DNA of 64,000 bases from Roseiarcus sp963798015 (lineage in GTDB: Bacteria > Pseudomonadota > Alphaproteobacteria > Rhizobiales > Beijerinckiaceae), in the NCBI GenBank assembly GCA_963798015.1, contig CAWCSA010000023.1, forward strand, positions 682,001 through 746,000. Direction: 5' to 3'. The notes under the pieces are model-generated. The model worked only from the letters and a program-made list of their open reading frames with translations. It had not been told where the DNA came from and searched no databases. The translations under genes and the position numbers were made by a program. Shown in pieces: positions 25,924 through 34,062 of the stretch. The stretch's first letter is position 1; every line of letters starts with the position of its first letter.

Positions 25924-26649
25924 ATGAGCAAGTCTGTCGGCGATCCCCGGCTCGTGTCTGCGCCGCGCATTCTGGTGGTCGAAGACGAGATCGATGTCGC
26001 TTTGCTGATCAGCTACAATCTGGAGGCTGAAGGCTACGTCGTGGAAAGCATTGGTCGCGGCGACGAGGCCGATTTGCGACTGGCCGAAAACGCGCCCGAT
26101 CTTCTCATTCTTGACTGGATGCTGCCGGGCGTTTCAGGCATCGAGATTTGTCGGCGTTTGCGGGCGCGCGAGACGACCCGCACCTTGCCGATCATCATGG
26201 TCACCGCGAAGCACGAAGAATCGGAGCGGGTGCGCGGCCTTGCCGTCGGCGCGGATGACTATGTCGTCAAGCCGTTTTCGGTGATGGAATTGATGGCCCG
26301 CGTGCACGCGCTGCTCCGACGCAGCCGACCCGAGCGGGTCGCCGAACGACTTTATGTCGGCGATCTCGATCTCGATCGACTGACCCGGCGCGTTCGACGC
26401 GGCGATCGCGACATTCGCCTTGGGCCCACTGATTTTCGGCTGCTTGAATATCTGATCGAAAAGCCAGGCCGGGTGTTCTCGCGGGCGCAACTGCTCGATC
26501 TGGTGTGGGGGCGTTCGGTCGACGTCGACGAACGCACCGTCGATGTCCACATCGGCCGCCTGCGCAAGAAACTGTCGAAAGGGAGGGAGCGCGATCCCAT
26601 CCGCACGGTGCGTGGCGCCGGCTATTCCATCGACGAGGGCTTCGGGTAG
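25924..26649 (+). CDS. OmpR/PhoB-family response regulator
   Basis: A 241-residue two-component transcription regulator. The receiver domain spans ~13–125, with acidic pocket EDE (20–22), phosphoacceptor Asp 64 in LILDWMLPG, Thr 94 and Lys 116 (VVKPFS). The winged-helix domain spans ~140–238 with LGPTDFRLLEYLIEKPGRVF, RAQLLDLVWG and the terminal RTVRGAGYSID. The layout and wording are very close to PhoB of alphaproteobacteria. No histidine kinase or phosphate-transport gene is adjacent, so the partner is unknown and the name phoB would be a guess. Confidence 0.93.
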   Translation: MSKSVGDPRLVSAPRILVVEDEIDVALLISYNLEAEGYVVESIGRGDEADLRLAENAPDLLILDWMLPGVSGIEICRRLRARETTRTLPIIMVTAKHEESERVRGLAVGADDYVVKPFSVMELMARVHALLRRSRPERVAERLYVGDLDLDRLTRRVRRGDRDIRLGPTDFRLLEYLIEKPGRVFSRAQLLDLVWGRSVDVDERTVDVHIGRLRKKLSKGRERDPIRTVRGAGYSIDEGFG

Positions 26650-26681
26650 GGCGGCGCTGATGTGAGCGCGCGCCCCACCGA

Positions 26682-26725
26682 CCTCGTCCTGAGGCGCTCT
26701 TGCGAAGCAAGAGCCTCGAAGGACG
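26682..26725. repeat. CCTCAGGA/TTCGAGG palindromic repeat, copy 1
   Basis: An imperfect palindrome: CCTCGTCCTGAGGCGCTCTT, GCGAAGC, then AAGAGCCTCGAAGGACG. The inner stem GCTCTT/AAGAGC closes on a short loop. A similar copy lies at 27097–27137 in inverted orientation, and the two flank the GIY-YIG gene. This type of hairpin is a common dispersed repeat in alphaproteobacterial genomes and may end the response-regulator transcript. Confidence 0.6.
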
Positions 26726-26758
26726 CTCCAGAAAGCGCCGCCGGTTGGGAAGCCCGGC

Positions 26759-27019
26759 TCACAAGCGGTCCTTCGAGCCCCTCTTCGCAAGCGCCACAAG
26801 CGCTGAGAAATCTCCGCGCATGTAAGCCTCCTTCTTCGCCCTCGACCAGCCCTTTATCCGCCTCTCCGCGGCAATCGCGTCGACAATCCTTTCATAGTGT
26901 TCGCCGGGCATCAGGCCTTGGGCGTGCTCGCTCACGCGCTCTTCGACGGCGCGTCGCGTGACGCCGGCATAATAGCTGCCATCGGAACACAGGAGGATGT
27001 AGACCGACGCCCCGTCCAA
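26759..27019 (-). CDS. GIY-YIG nuclease-like protein with apparent internal deletion
   Basis: An 86-residue product starting at TTG 27019. The start VYILLCSDGSYYAGVTRR has the GIY-YIG core, and the end DAIAAERRIKGWSRAKKEAY plus MRGDF is typical of the UvrC-N/YhbQ-like family. Between them the usual ~16–20 residues (a YT-x-x-R-x-P-V-x-L-V strand after the EH-x-x-GL segment) are missing: EHAQGLMPG joins directly to EHYERIVDAI. The frame is kept. The product is therefore likely misfolded or inactive, although expression cannot be excluded. Two inverted palindromic repeats flank it. Family members cut DNA, but cellular roles are unclear. Confidence 0.65.
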   Translation of the reverse strand: MDGASVYILLCSDGSYYAGVTRRAVEERVSEHAQGLMPGEHYERIVDAIAAERRIKGWSRAKKEAYMRGDFSALVALAKRGSKDRL

Positions 27020-27096
27020 CTGAACGCTCCCAACGGTTCAAGATCACTATCTGGCGCCAGCCCTCCGAGAAGGCGTATGGCACCTTCTGGAACTGC

Positions 27097-27137
27097 CCTT
27101 CGAGGCTCTTGCTTCCAAGAGCACCTCAGGACAAGGT
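27097..27137. repeat. CCTCAGGA/TTCGAGG palindromic repeat, copy 2 (inverted)
   Basis: CCTTCGAGGCTCTTGCTTCC followed by AAGAGCACCTCAGGACAAGG. This is the reverse complement of the copy at 26682–26725 with a few changes. Confidence 0.6.
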
Positions 27138-27229
27138 GGGTGGGGTGGCGCCGTCCGCTGGCGTTGACAATCCAAGGCTCGCAGGCTCCCCTCGGGAGCA
27201 GCCTAACTGAACGAGTCTCAGGACCGCGC

Positions 27230-28522
27230 ATGGCCCATAGATCAGGAAGCGCCGATCTGCCTTTGCACGGCGGGCGGGTGCCTTTGTGGCTCGCGGGCCG
27301 CATGAGCCGGCTCGGCGCGGTCATCAGCGAGGCGATCGTCCATTCTTATGGTCGCGACGAGTTGCTGCGCCGCCTCGCGCACCCGTTCTGGTTCCAGTCG
27401 TTCGGCGCTGTCATGGGCATGGACTGGCATTCCTCGGGCATCACCACGAGTGTGATCGGCGCCCTGAAGCGCGGGCTCGAGCCCCTCTCGGGCGAGCTCG
27501 GAATCCATGTCTGCGGCGGACGCGGCAAGCAGTCGCGAAAGACGCCCTTTGAACTCGCCGGGGTCGGCGAGCGGGTCGGGGTCGATGGCGCCGCGCTCGC
27601 CAACGTCAGCCGGCTGGTGGCGAAGGTCGACAGCGCCGCCGTTCAGGATGGTTTCGACCTCTACCTGCACGGCTTCATCGTCACCGACGAGGGCAAATGG
27701 ACCGTCGTCCAGCAAGGCATGAACGATGCGAGCGGCACGGCCCGCCGCTATCATTGGCTGTCCGAAGGCCTGCAGAGTTTCGTCGAGGAGCCGCACTCGG
27801 CGATCGACGGCGCCCATCAGGGCGAAATCGTCAACCTCACCGACCGGCGCGCCGACGCCTCTCGTCGGGTCCAGCTCGAGCTTCTGGATTCGCTAGGACC
27901 CGACGGCTTGGCGCGCGAGTTCGCCGCGATCGAGACGAAACCGGCCAAGCCCGTTCGTTCGCCTGCTCCCGTCCAGCTCACCCTGCCCCATCTCGTGATG
28001 CCCGCTCATCACGACGTGCGCGCGAGCGACGTGCTCAGCTCCCGCCTTCACGCGACCTTTGCGGCAGCCGCGAACCGGGGGCCGGCCGACTTCGCCGAAT
28101 TGCTTCTCGTGCCCGGAATTGGCGCGCGCACGGTGCGGGCGCTGGCGATGGTGGCCGAGGTGGTCCATGGCGCGCCCTATCGTTTCACCGATCCGGCGCG
28201 CTTCTCGTTCGCCCATGGCGGCAAGGACCGGCATCCGTTCCCGGTGCCGCTAAAAGTCTATGACGAGACGATCTCCGTCATGAAGGCCGCCGTGCAGAAG
28301 GCGAAGCTCGGCCAGGACGACAGGCTCGCCGCGCTCAAGCGGCTCGACGACGAGGCCCGCCGCGTCGAGCGACGCGCGGCCGGGCCGTCAGTGCCGGAGG
28401 TCATCGCGGACGAACGCAGGCTCTCGCATAGCTTTGGCGGCCGCAGCGTTTTTGGCTGGGAGCCGGCGCCCGAGGCGCTCGACAACGAAGCTAAGCCGAA
28501 AGCAGCGTTCAATCGCGGATAA
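27230..28522 (+). CDS. DUF763 domain protein
   Basis: From ATG 27230 the product is 430 residues. It matches the DUF763 family: SGSADLPLHGGRVPLWLAGR at the start, FWFQSFGAVMGMDWHSSGIT, HVCGGRGKQSRKTP, DGFDLYLHGFIVTDEGKWTV with VVQQGMN and the long C-terminal part with FSFAHGGKDRHPFPVP. A helix-hairpin-helix-like stretch (LLLVPGIGARTVRALAMVAE) suggests nucleic-acid binding, which is inference. The function is unknown; relatives occur widely in archaea and scattered bacteria. An open frame extends upstream to 26897 but overlaps the repeat and the opposite gene. The gene stands alone. Confidence 0.9.
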   Translation: MAHRSGSADLPLHGGRVPLWLAGRMSRLGAVISEAIVHSYGRDELLRRLAHPFWFQSFGAVMGMDWHSSGITTSVIGALKRGLEPLSGELGIHVCGGRGKQSRKTPFELAGVGERVGVDGAALANVSRLVAKVDSAAVQDGFDLYLHGFIVTDEGKWTVVQQGMNDASGTARRYHWLSEGLQSFVEEPHSAIDGAHQGEIVNLTDRRADASRRVQLELLDSLGPDGLAREFAAIETKPAKPVRSPAPVQLTLPHLVMPAHHDVRASDVLSSRLHATFAAAANRGPADFAELLLVPGIGARTVRALAMVAEVVHGAPYRFTDPARFSFAHGGKDRHPFPVPLKVYDETISVMKAAVQKAKLGQDDRLAALKRLDDEARRVERRAAGPSVPEVIADERRLSHSFGGRSVFGWEPAPEALDNEAKPKAAFNRG

Positions 28523-28571
28523 ATTAGGTTTAATTGGCCAAGTTTCGGCGCCCGAGAGTGCGCAATGTCTT

Positions 28572-29147
28572 CTACTTCATGGTCGGGGGCATCTGCGACG
28601 GGGCAACCCACGATTTCTGAAGCAGGCGGCGGACCATCGGCTCGAAGGTCGATAGCGGCTCGTTCTTGTAGTCGGGGTCGAAGGATATTTCGTCGTACTT
28701 TGCACAGAACTCGATCGTCTGCTCGTAAGCCGGATCGGATTTGTAGATTTCGCGCGCGTTGGGATCGAGGCCCATGTGCCGGGCGTAGAAATAGGTCTGG
28801 AACAGGCCATGCTGCACCAGCATCCAGTGATTGTCGCGGCTGATGAAGGGCCGCAGGATCGCAGCGACAATTTCGCCGTGGTTGAACGGGCCAAGCGGCT
28901 CACCGACGTCGTGCAGCAGCGCCACCGCGACGTATTCGTCGTCCCTGTTGTCGCGCAATGCGCGCGTGGCGGCCTGCAGGCAGTGATCGTAGCGCGTGAT
29001 GTTGTAGGCGGTGTCCTGGCGCAGTTCGCCTAGCATCGCAAAAAGCCGGTCGGGTACGGCGCGAAGCGTCTCCTCATGCACATGCCGCAGAACAGCGAAG
29101 TCCTCGTCCGTGCCTTCATCCATTCGCCGGTAATGCATCTTTTCCAT
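28572..29147 (-). CDS. HD-domain protein (possible PhnZ-like diiron oxygenase)
   Basis: A 191-residue protein with one HD domain. The metal ligands are visible as YDHCLQAA (H), LLHDVGEPLG (HD), NHGEIVAAILRPF (H) and NHWMLVQHG (H), with a late Asp in AKYDEISFDP. This order matches both HD phosphohydrolases and the mixed-valence diiron oxygenases of the PhnZ/TmpB type; the LRPF and KYDE elements lean to the second. There is no signal peptide. It converges with the DUF763 gene and lacks phosphonate genes nearby, so the substrate is unknown. Confidence 0.75.
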   Translation of the reverse strand: MEKMHYRRMDEGTDEDFAVLRHVHEETLRAVPDRLFAMLGELRQDTAYNITRYDHCLQAATRALRDNRDDEYVAVALLHDVGEPLGPFNHGEIVAAILRPFISRDNHWMLVQHGLFQTYFYARHMGLDPNAREIYKSDPAYEQTIEFCAKYDEISFDPDYKNEPLSTFEPMVRRLLQKSWVAPSQMPPTMK

Positions 29148-29320
29148 AGGGATACCCCTTCACCATTCCGGAACCGACGGCTATCGGGCGAACCCAGTGC
29201 AGTTAAGCCTCGACCATCGCCCGGTCGCGAAGTGAGGGCGATCGCCGCAACTCCCGCATTGGCTGTATGAGTAGCATGACATCGCCGGCCGCGCTAAGCA
29301 GCGCATGCGCGTTTGGCCAT

Positions 29321-29953
29321 TCATCTTCTGCTCTCCACCGCCATTCGGACAGCGAGGCCGGCAAGAACTGTTCCCATCAGCCAGCGCTGGACCAGCGCCC
29401 ACGACGGATTGGCCTTCAGGAACACGGCGATCGAGCCGGCCATCATGGCGATGGCTGCGTTGACGGTCACGCTGACGATGATCTGCGTCGATCCGAGCGC
29501 GAGCGATTGCAACAGCACGCTGCCGGCGTGCAAGTCGATGAACTGCGGCAGCAGCGACAAATACAGCATCGCAATTTTCGGATTGAGGAGATTGGTCAGA
29601 AAACCCATCGCGAACAACCGCCGAGGGCTGTCAACGGGCAAGGCCTTCACCTCGAATGGCGACCGCCCGCCAGGGCGCAACGCAGCCCAAGCAAGCCAGA
29701 GCAGATACGCGGCGCCCGTCAGGCGAAGCGCGTCATAGGCGTAAGGCACAGCAAAAACGAGCGCGGTGAGGCCGAACGCCGCGCACAGCATATAGAAGAC
29801 AAATCCGAGCGCCACGCCGCCGAGTGAAATGAGACCCGCGACCCGACCCTGGATGATCGAACGCGAGATCAGATAAATCATGTTCGGACCCGGCGTCAGC
29901 ACCATGCCCAACGCAATGAACGCGAAAGCGATAAGGTTGGTGAGCGATGGCAT
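29321..29953 (-). CDS. LysE/RhtB family amino-acid exporter
   Basis: A 210-residue membrane protein with about six hydrophobic segments and the family start GMVLTPGPNMIYLISRSIIQ. Later motifs are GVALGFVFYMLCAAFGL, TGAAYLLWLAW and GFLTNLLNPKIAMLYLSLLP. It should export amino acids or related compounds across the inner membrane using the proton gradient. The substrate is not predictable. Start ATG 29953. It stands alone. Confidence 0.92.
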   Translation of the reverse strand: MPSLTNLIAFAFIALGMVLTPGPNMIYLISRSIIQGRVAGLISLGGVALGFVFYMLCAAFGLTALVFAVPYAYDALRLTGAAYLLWLAWAALRPGGRSPFEVKALPVDSPRRLFAMGFLTNLLNPKIAMLYLSLLPQFIDLHAGSVLLQSLALGSTQIIVSVTVNAAIAMMAGSIAVFLKANPSWALVQRWLMGTVLAGLAVRMAVESRR

Positions 29954-30270
29954 CGACGGGTCTCCTGGGCGAGTTTATCGCTGAATAGGGCGCCGTCGTC
30001 GAGGAAGCACCGTGGCTTCCGCCCTGAATGGGCGCTAGGCCGACGGTTGAGGAGATATTCTGGAAGGCGGCTCGGTTCGCGCCGTCGCGGGAGGTGACGT
30101 CGTTCGAGGTCCGGCCTTCGTCGGCCGTCGCTCGCCGTCGTGTGATCCTTTAAGACCGAGGATCGGACATCGACTGCCGGCCCTCACTCCGATACATGAC
30201 GGTGGAGACGGCGCCGAAACAGCCGCGGCAGCCGCACTGGTCTTCAATCGTTTACTTCGGGAGGGCAGCC
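29954..30270. other. Intergenic region before the hydroxycinnamate genes
   Basis: About 315 bases between divergent genes. There is no credible ORF. It should carry promoters for the LysE exporter and for the hydratase/lyase–CoA ligase operon. A GGCC-TTCGT-CGGCC hairpin is seen around 30112–30124. No clear operator for a MarR- or LysR-type regulator was found by eye. Confidence 0.3.
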
Positions 30271-31122
30271 ATGACCGATCGCTCCGAGCGCGACACCGTC
30301 TCTTTCGAGGTCGCGGACCGCATCGCCTGGGTCAAGTTCAATCGCGCGGAGAAGCGTAACGCGATGAGTCCGAAGCTCAACCGCCGGATGATGGAGGTGC
30401 TCGACGAGCTCGAATTTCGCGACGACGTCGGGGTTCTCGTCCTCACCGGCGAAGGCGCGGCGTGGACCGCCGGCATGGACCTCAAGGAGTACTTTCGCGA
30501 GACCGAGGCGGGTGGGCTCGCCGGCACGCGCAAGGCTCAGCGCGAGTCCTACGGCTGGTGGCGACGTCTGCGCTGGTACCAGAAGCCGACCATCGCGATG
30601 GTCAACGGCTGGTGCTTCGGCGGCGGCTACGGGCCGCTCTTCGCCTGCGATCTCGCCTTCGCCGGGGAAGATGCGCAATTCGGCCTCTCCGAGATCAACT
30701 GGGGCATCCTTCCCGGCGGCGGCGCCACGAAGGTGGCGCGCGAACTCACGACGTTTCGCAACGCGATGTATCATGCGCTGACCGGCGAGGCGATCGACGG
30801 CCGCAAGGCCGCGGAGTGGGGCTTCGTCAACGAGGCCGTTCCGGCGGAGAAGTTGAAGACGCGCGTCGAGGGGGTCGCCAAGGTGTTGCTGGCCAAGAAT
30901 CCAGTCGCGCTCAAGGCGGCGAAGGACGCCATTCGCCGCGTCGGCGCGATGACCTACGACGAAGCCGAAGATTATCTCGTGCGCGCTCAGGAGGCGGCAA
31001 ACAGCTTCGACAACGAAGGCCGCAAGGAAGGCATCCGCCAGTTTATCGACGAGAAGAGCTTCAAGCCCGGCCTCGGCGCGTATGACCGCACGCGCGCCAA
31101 GCTGAAGCCCGCCAAGCTCTGA
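30271..31122 (+). CDS. p-Hydroxycinnamoyl-CoA hydratase/lyase
   Basis: A crotonase-fold enzyme of 283 residues that hydrates and cleaves feruloyl- or p-coumaroyl-CoA to the aldehyde (vanillin or 4-hydroxybenzaldehyde) and acetyl-CoA. It has the subfamily pattern GEGAAWTAGMDLKEYFRETE (with Tyr 74), VNGWCFGGGYGPLFACDLAF and FGLSEINWGILPGG, with the catalytic Glu at 141. The end FIDEKSFKPGLGAYDRTRAK is also typical. Where well-studied relatives have Ser after GGGF, this one has Gly (GGGYG). ATG 30271 follows GGGAGGG. The CoA ligase gene follows after 25 bases, so the pair should convert hydroxycinnamates to aldehydes. No vanillin dehydrogenase is nearby. Confidence 0.88.
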   Translation: MTDRSERDTVSFEVADRIAWVKFNRAEKRNAMSPKLNRRMMEVLDELEFRDDVGVLVLTGEGAAWTAGMDLKEYFRETEAGGLAGTRKAQRESYGWWRRLRWYQKPTIAMVNGWCFGGGYGPLFACDLAFAGEDAQFGLSEINWGILPGGGATKVARELTTFRNAMYHALTGEAIDGRKAAEWGFVNEAVPAEKLKTRVEGVAKVLLAKNPVALKAAKDAIRRVGAMTYDEAEDYLVRAQEAANSFDNEGRKEGIRQFIDEKSFKPGLGAYDRTRAKLKPAKL

Positions 31123-31147
31123 AGTCCGCCAAGAACTGAGGCTCACA

Positions 31148-33250
31148 ATGCGGCTTTCGCTTGAGCGGCTCCTCCGCCCGCGCTCGATTGCGATCGTCGG
31201 CGCGTCGGAAAAGCCGGGCGCGCTCGGCGCTTCCGTGCTTGCCAATCTCGAGCGCGCTCATTTTCAGGGCGACATTCACCTGGTCAACCCGAAGCGGGCC
31301 GAAATTGGCGCCCGCCATTGCGTAGCCTCGGTCGACGACCTGCCCGAAGGCGTCGACGTGGCCGTGCTCGCGATCCCCCGGGCGGCGGTTCTGGACGCCG
31401 TCCGCGCGCTCGCCCGCCGCAAGGCCGGCGCGGCGATCATCTTTTCCTCAGGCTTCGCCGAGACCGGCGCCGAAGGCCTCGCCGAGCAGCGGGAACTGGC
31501 GCGGGTCGCCGCGGAAAGCGACATGGCGATCGAAGGGCCGAACTGCCTCGGCCTCGTCAATTTCGTCGACGGCGTTCCGCTGACCTTCGTCGAACTCCCG
31601 GGCGATCGGTTGGGCGCGCGCCCCGGAATCGGTCTTGTCTCGCAGTCCGGGGCGATGGCTGCGGTGCTGGTGGTGACGCTCGCGAGCCGCGGTCTCGGCC
31701 TCTCCTATTCCATATCGACCGGCAACGAGGCTGCGAGCGGCGTCGAGGATTACGTGGACTATCTCGTCGACGATCCCAATACCCACACGATCGCAATGAT
31801 CGTCGAGCAGTTCCGCAAGCCCGCGCGCTTTCTTGCCGCAGCGATGCGGGCGGCCGCCATGGGCAAACCGATCGTGATCCTCCATCCTGGCCGGTCGAGT
31901 GCGGCGCGCGAATTGGCTGCAACGCACACCGGAGCGCTCGCTGGCGATTACGACGTGATGCGGCTCAAGGTTAAGCGCGCCGGCGTTCTCCTGGTCGAGA
32001 CGCTCGAGGAACTCGGCGACGTCGCCGAAATGCTGCTGAGACTCCCGGCGCGAGCCCCGGGCGGCGCCGCGGTGGTTTGCGAGTCCGGCGCCTATAAGGC
32101 GCTCACGCTCGACCTCGCCGAGCGCGAGGGTCTGCCGCTCCCCCCGCTCGGCGATGCTGACAGTCCAGGCTTGCGGACGGCGTTGCCTGATTTCGTGCCA
32201 GTGTCCAATCCGCTTGACGTCACCGCGCAGGGCCTCGTCGATCCCGATCTTTACGCGCGCGTCCTCGCAGCGCTCATCGGCGACGACCGCGTCGGCAGCG
32301 TGCTGCTCGCAATCATCCAGACCGATTCCGTGACGGCGAAACTCAAATTCCCACCAATCCTTGCGGCGATCGAGAAGCTTCGACCGACGAAGCGAGTCGT
32401 CTTCGCTGGCCTGGATGAAGGCGCCGCCGTTCCGCCCGACTATGTCGATCGCCTGCGGGTGCTGAACGTCCCCTATCTCCCCTCCGCCGAGCGTGCAATT
32501 CGCGCGCTTGCGCGCCTTGGCCGCTGGACCGGCGCGGCTTCAGCTTCCCCGATGCCGCAAGCGGCCAGGTCCGCGGTGTTCGCTGGCCTTGCTGGGGTGA
32601 TCCCGGAATGGCGCGCCAAGCTCGCCCTCGCGTCGATCGGAATTCCGTTTCCGCGAGGCGCGCTCGCGACGACGTCGGGGGAGGCCATCGCGATCGCGGC
32701 AAAGATCGGCTATCCGGTCGTCATCAAGGCGCAGTCCGCCGAGCTCGCGCACAAAAGCGATATTGGCGGCGTGATCGTCGGCCTTCGCGACGAGGCCGCC
32801 TTCGAGCACGGATGGGCGAAGCTTAAGGACAATGTCGGACGCAGCCGACCAAGCCTCGCACTCGACGGCGTTCTGGTCGAGGCGATGGGCGCACCAGGGG
32901 TCGAGCTGATCATTGGCGGGCGCAATGATCCGGAATGGGGGCCGGTCCTGGTCGTCGGCTTCGGCGGCGTGCAGGCCGAAATCCTCAAGGATTCACGCCT
33001 GCTGGCGCCGGATGCGGACGAACCTGAAATTCTGGCCGAACTCAAAAAACTCAAGGCCGCCGCGCTCTTCGAAGGCTTTCGCGGTTCGCCACCGCTTGAC
33101 CTCGAAACCTTTGTCCCGATTGTGCGCGCCATCGGCCGCTTGCTGCTCGACGAACCGTCGGTCCGCGAGGTCGATCTCAATCCGGTCGTCATCTATCCGC
33201 GCGGTCAAGGGGCGCTCGCGCTCGACGCGCTTATCGTCGCATCGGGTTGA
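31148..33250 (+). CDS. NDP-forming acyl-CoA synthetase, probable hydroxycinnamoyl-CoA ligase
   Basis: A 700-residue enzyme of the ADP-forming acetyl-CoA synthetase family. Order of parts: CoA-binding Rossmann domain (SIAIVGASEKPGALG, ~13–130), two CoA-ligase domains with the phospho-His motif ATHTGALAGDYDV (~259) and QSGAM, and a C-terminal ATP-grasp domain (~480–690) with VIKAQSAELAHKSDIGGV and REVDLNPVV. Single-chain enzymes of this type serve as feruloyl-CoA synthetases in alphaproteobacteria such as FerA of Sphingobium. Because the gene lies 25 bases behind the hydratase/lyase gene, feruloyl-/coumaroyl-CoA synthesis is the likely role. Acetate or other acids remain possible. Confidence 0.87.
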   Translation: MRLSLERLLRPRSIAIVGASEKPGALGASVLANLERAHFQGDIHLVNPKRAEIGARHCVASVDDLPEGVDVAVLAIPRAAVLDAVRALARRKAGAAIIFSSGFAETGAEGLAEQRELARVAAESDMAIEGPNCLGLVNFVDGVPLTFVELPGDRLGARPGIGLVSQSGAMAAVLVVTLASRGLGLSYSISTGNEAASGVEDYVDYLVDDPNTHTIAMIVEQFRKPARFLAAAMRAAAMGKPIVILHPGRSSAARELAATHTGALAGDYDVMRLKVKRAGVLLVETLEELGDVAEMLLRLPARAPGGAAVVCESGAYKALTLDLAEREGLPLPPLGDADSPGLRTALPDFVPVSNPLDVTAQGLVDPDLYARVLAALIGDDRVGSVLLAIIQTDSVTAKLKFPPILAAIEKLRPTKRVVFAGLDEGAAVPPDYVDRLRVLNVPYLPSAERAIRALARLGRWTGAASASPMPQAARSAVFAGLAGVIPEWRAKLALASIGIPFPRGALATTSGEAIAIAAKIGYPVVIKAQSAELAHKSDIGGVIVGLRDEAAFEHGWAKLKDNVGRSRPSLALDGVLVEAMGAPGVELIIGGRNDPEWGPVLVVGFGGVQAEILKDSRLLAPDADEPEILAELKKLKAAALFEGFRGSPPLDLETFVPIVRAIGRLLLDEPSVREVDLNPVVIYPRGQGALALDALIVASG

Positions 33251-33251
33251 C

Positions 33252-33332
33252 CTGTTGGCGTGGAATGCTTTTGTTTCCGATCCGATGGGTAACCACATCG
33301 AGCTTGTCGAAGGCAACGCATGGTCGGATTAA
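33252..33332 (+). pseudogene. C-terminal remnant of a VOC (glyoxalase-like) protein
   Basis: Directly after the CoA ligase stop, in another frame, the sequence reads LLAWNAFVSDPMGNHIELVE and then GNAWSD before a stop. The segment D-P-x-G-N-x-I-E-L-V-E is the end motif of vicinal-oxygen-chelate proteins. No N-terminal part exists, so only the last ~26 codons remain. Confidence 0.6.
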
Positions 33333-33359
33333 GGACTTCGTTTGGAAAAAGGGAGCTCC

Positions 33360-33755
33360 ATGCTGCACGGACAATGCCATTGCGGGGCCGTTCAATTCGA
33401 GACGCCGGACAGGGCGCTGCATAGTGCCCTCTGCTTCTGTAACGACTGCCGCAGGCAATCGGGCGCGCCAGTGTTGGCGTGGGCGATGTTCCCCAAGGCG
33501 GCGGTATCCGTTAAGGGCCAGACAAGCGTCTATCATTCCTCGGAGACGGGCCGACGCTCCTTTTGCAGCGCCTGCGGTACGGGCCTGTTCTTCACGAATG
33601 GCCAGCTTGACCAAATGGGGATGATTCAAGTGCGGATCGCTGCGCTCGATGACCCGGACGCGATCGCGCCAAAGATGCAGGTGCAGACCGCTGAACGCGC
33701 GGATTGGATGACATCGATTGACACCCTACCCGCCTTCGAGCGGTTTCCCGGATAA
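33360..33755 (+). CDS. GFA-family (glutathione-dependent formaldehyde-activating-like) protein
   Basis: A 131-residue zinc protein of the GFA fold. Cys pairs are seen in GQCHCGAVQF (CxC), CFCNDCRRQSG and FCSACGTGLFF, giving the two zinc sites. ATG 33360 follows GGGAG; a TTG at 33342 would add six residues. Family members include glutathione-hydroxymethyl adduct synthase, but most members have unknown substrates, so the name is not a function. A relic of a VOC gene lies just upstream. Confidence 0.87.
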   Translation: MLHGQCHCGAVQFETPDRALHSALCFCNDCRRQSGAPVLAWAMFPKAAVSVKGQTSVYHSSETGRRSFCSACGTGLFFTNGQLDQMGMIQVRIAALDDPDAIAPKMQVQTAERADWMTSIDTLPAFERFPG

Positions 33756-34062
33756 GAGGACCAACAATCTATTCCTTAAAACAAACGATATATGTGCTAT
33801 ATAACTTGCCCGGTACCGTGAGGTTTGGCTCGAACCGAGATTGTGATTGCGAGCCATAGGGCGTCGAACGACGCTCGTCCTTCCGGACGGGCTATGGCGA
33901 AGCAATCCAGGGAACGTCGGGCGCCCTTCGGCATTCTGGATCGCCGCGTCGGCCTTCGGCCTCCTCGCGATGACGATTTCATCCGAACGCAGCCACCCTC
34001 TAAACAGGGTTTCTTGCGCCCGGGCGCTCGCGAGCCTATCTAACACAGAGGAGTCGAGCCCG
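33756..34062. other. Intergenic region with REP-like repeats
   Basis: About 305 bases before nfuA. The first 60 are AT-rich (AACAAACGATATATGTGCTA around 33780). The rest is dispersed-repeat sequence, including the GCCATAG…CTATGGC palindrome and a GGATCGCC/GGCCTCCTCGCGATGA segment of the kind found repeatedly in related genomes. No gene. Confidence 0.5.
33853..33898. repeat. GCCATAG…CTATGGC palindromic repeat, copy 1
   Basis: GCCATAGGGCGTC at one end and GGACGGGCTATGGC at the other form an imperfect hairpin, with an inner GTCC-TTCC-GGAC stem. A related copy (CCATAGGGCGTCC…GACGGGCTTTGG) lies at 62103–62148. Confidence 0.6.
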
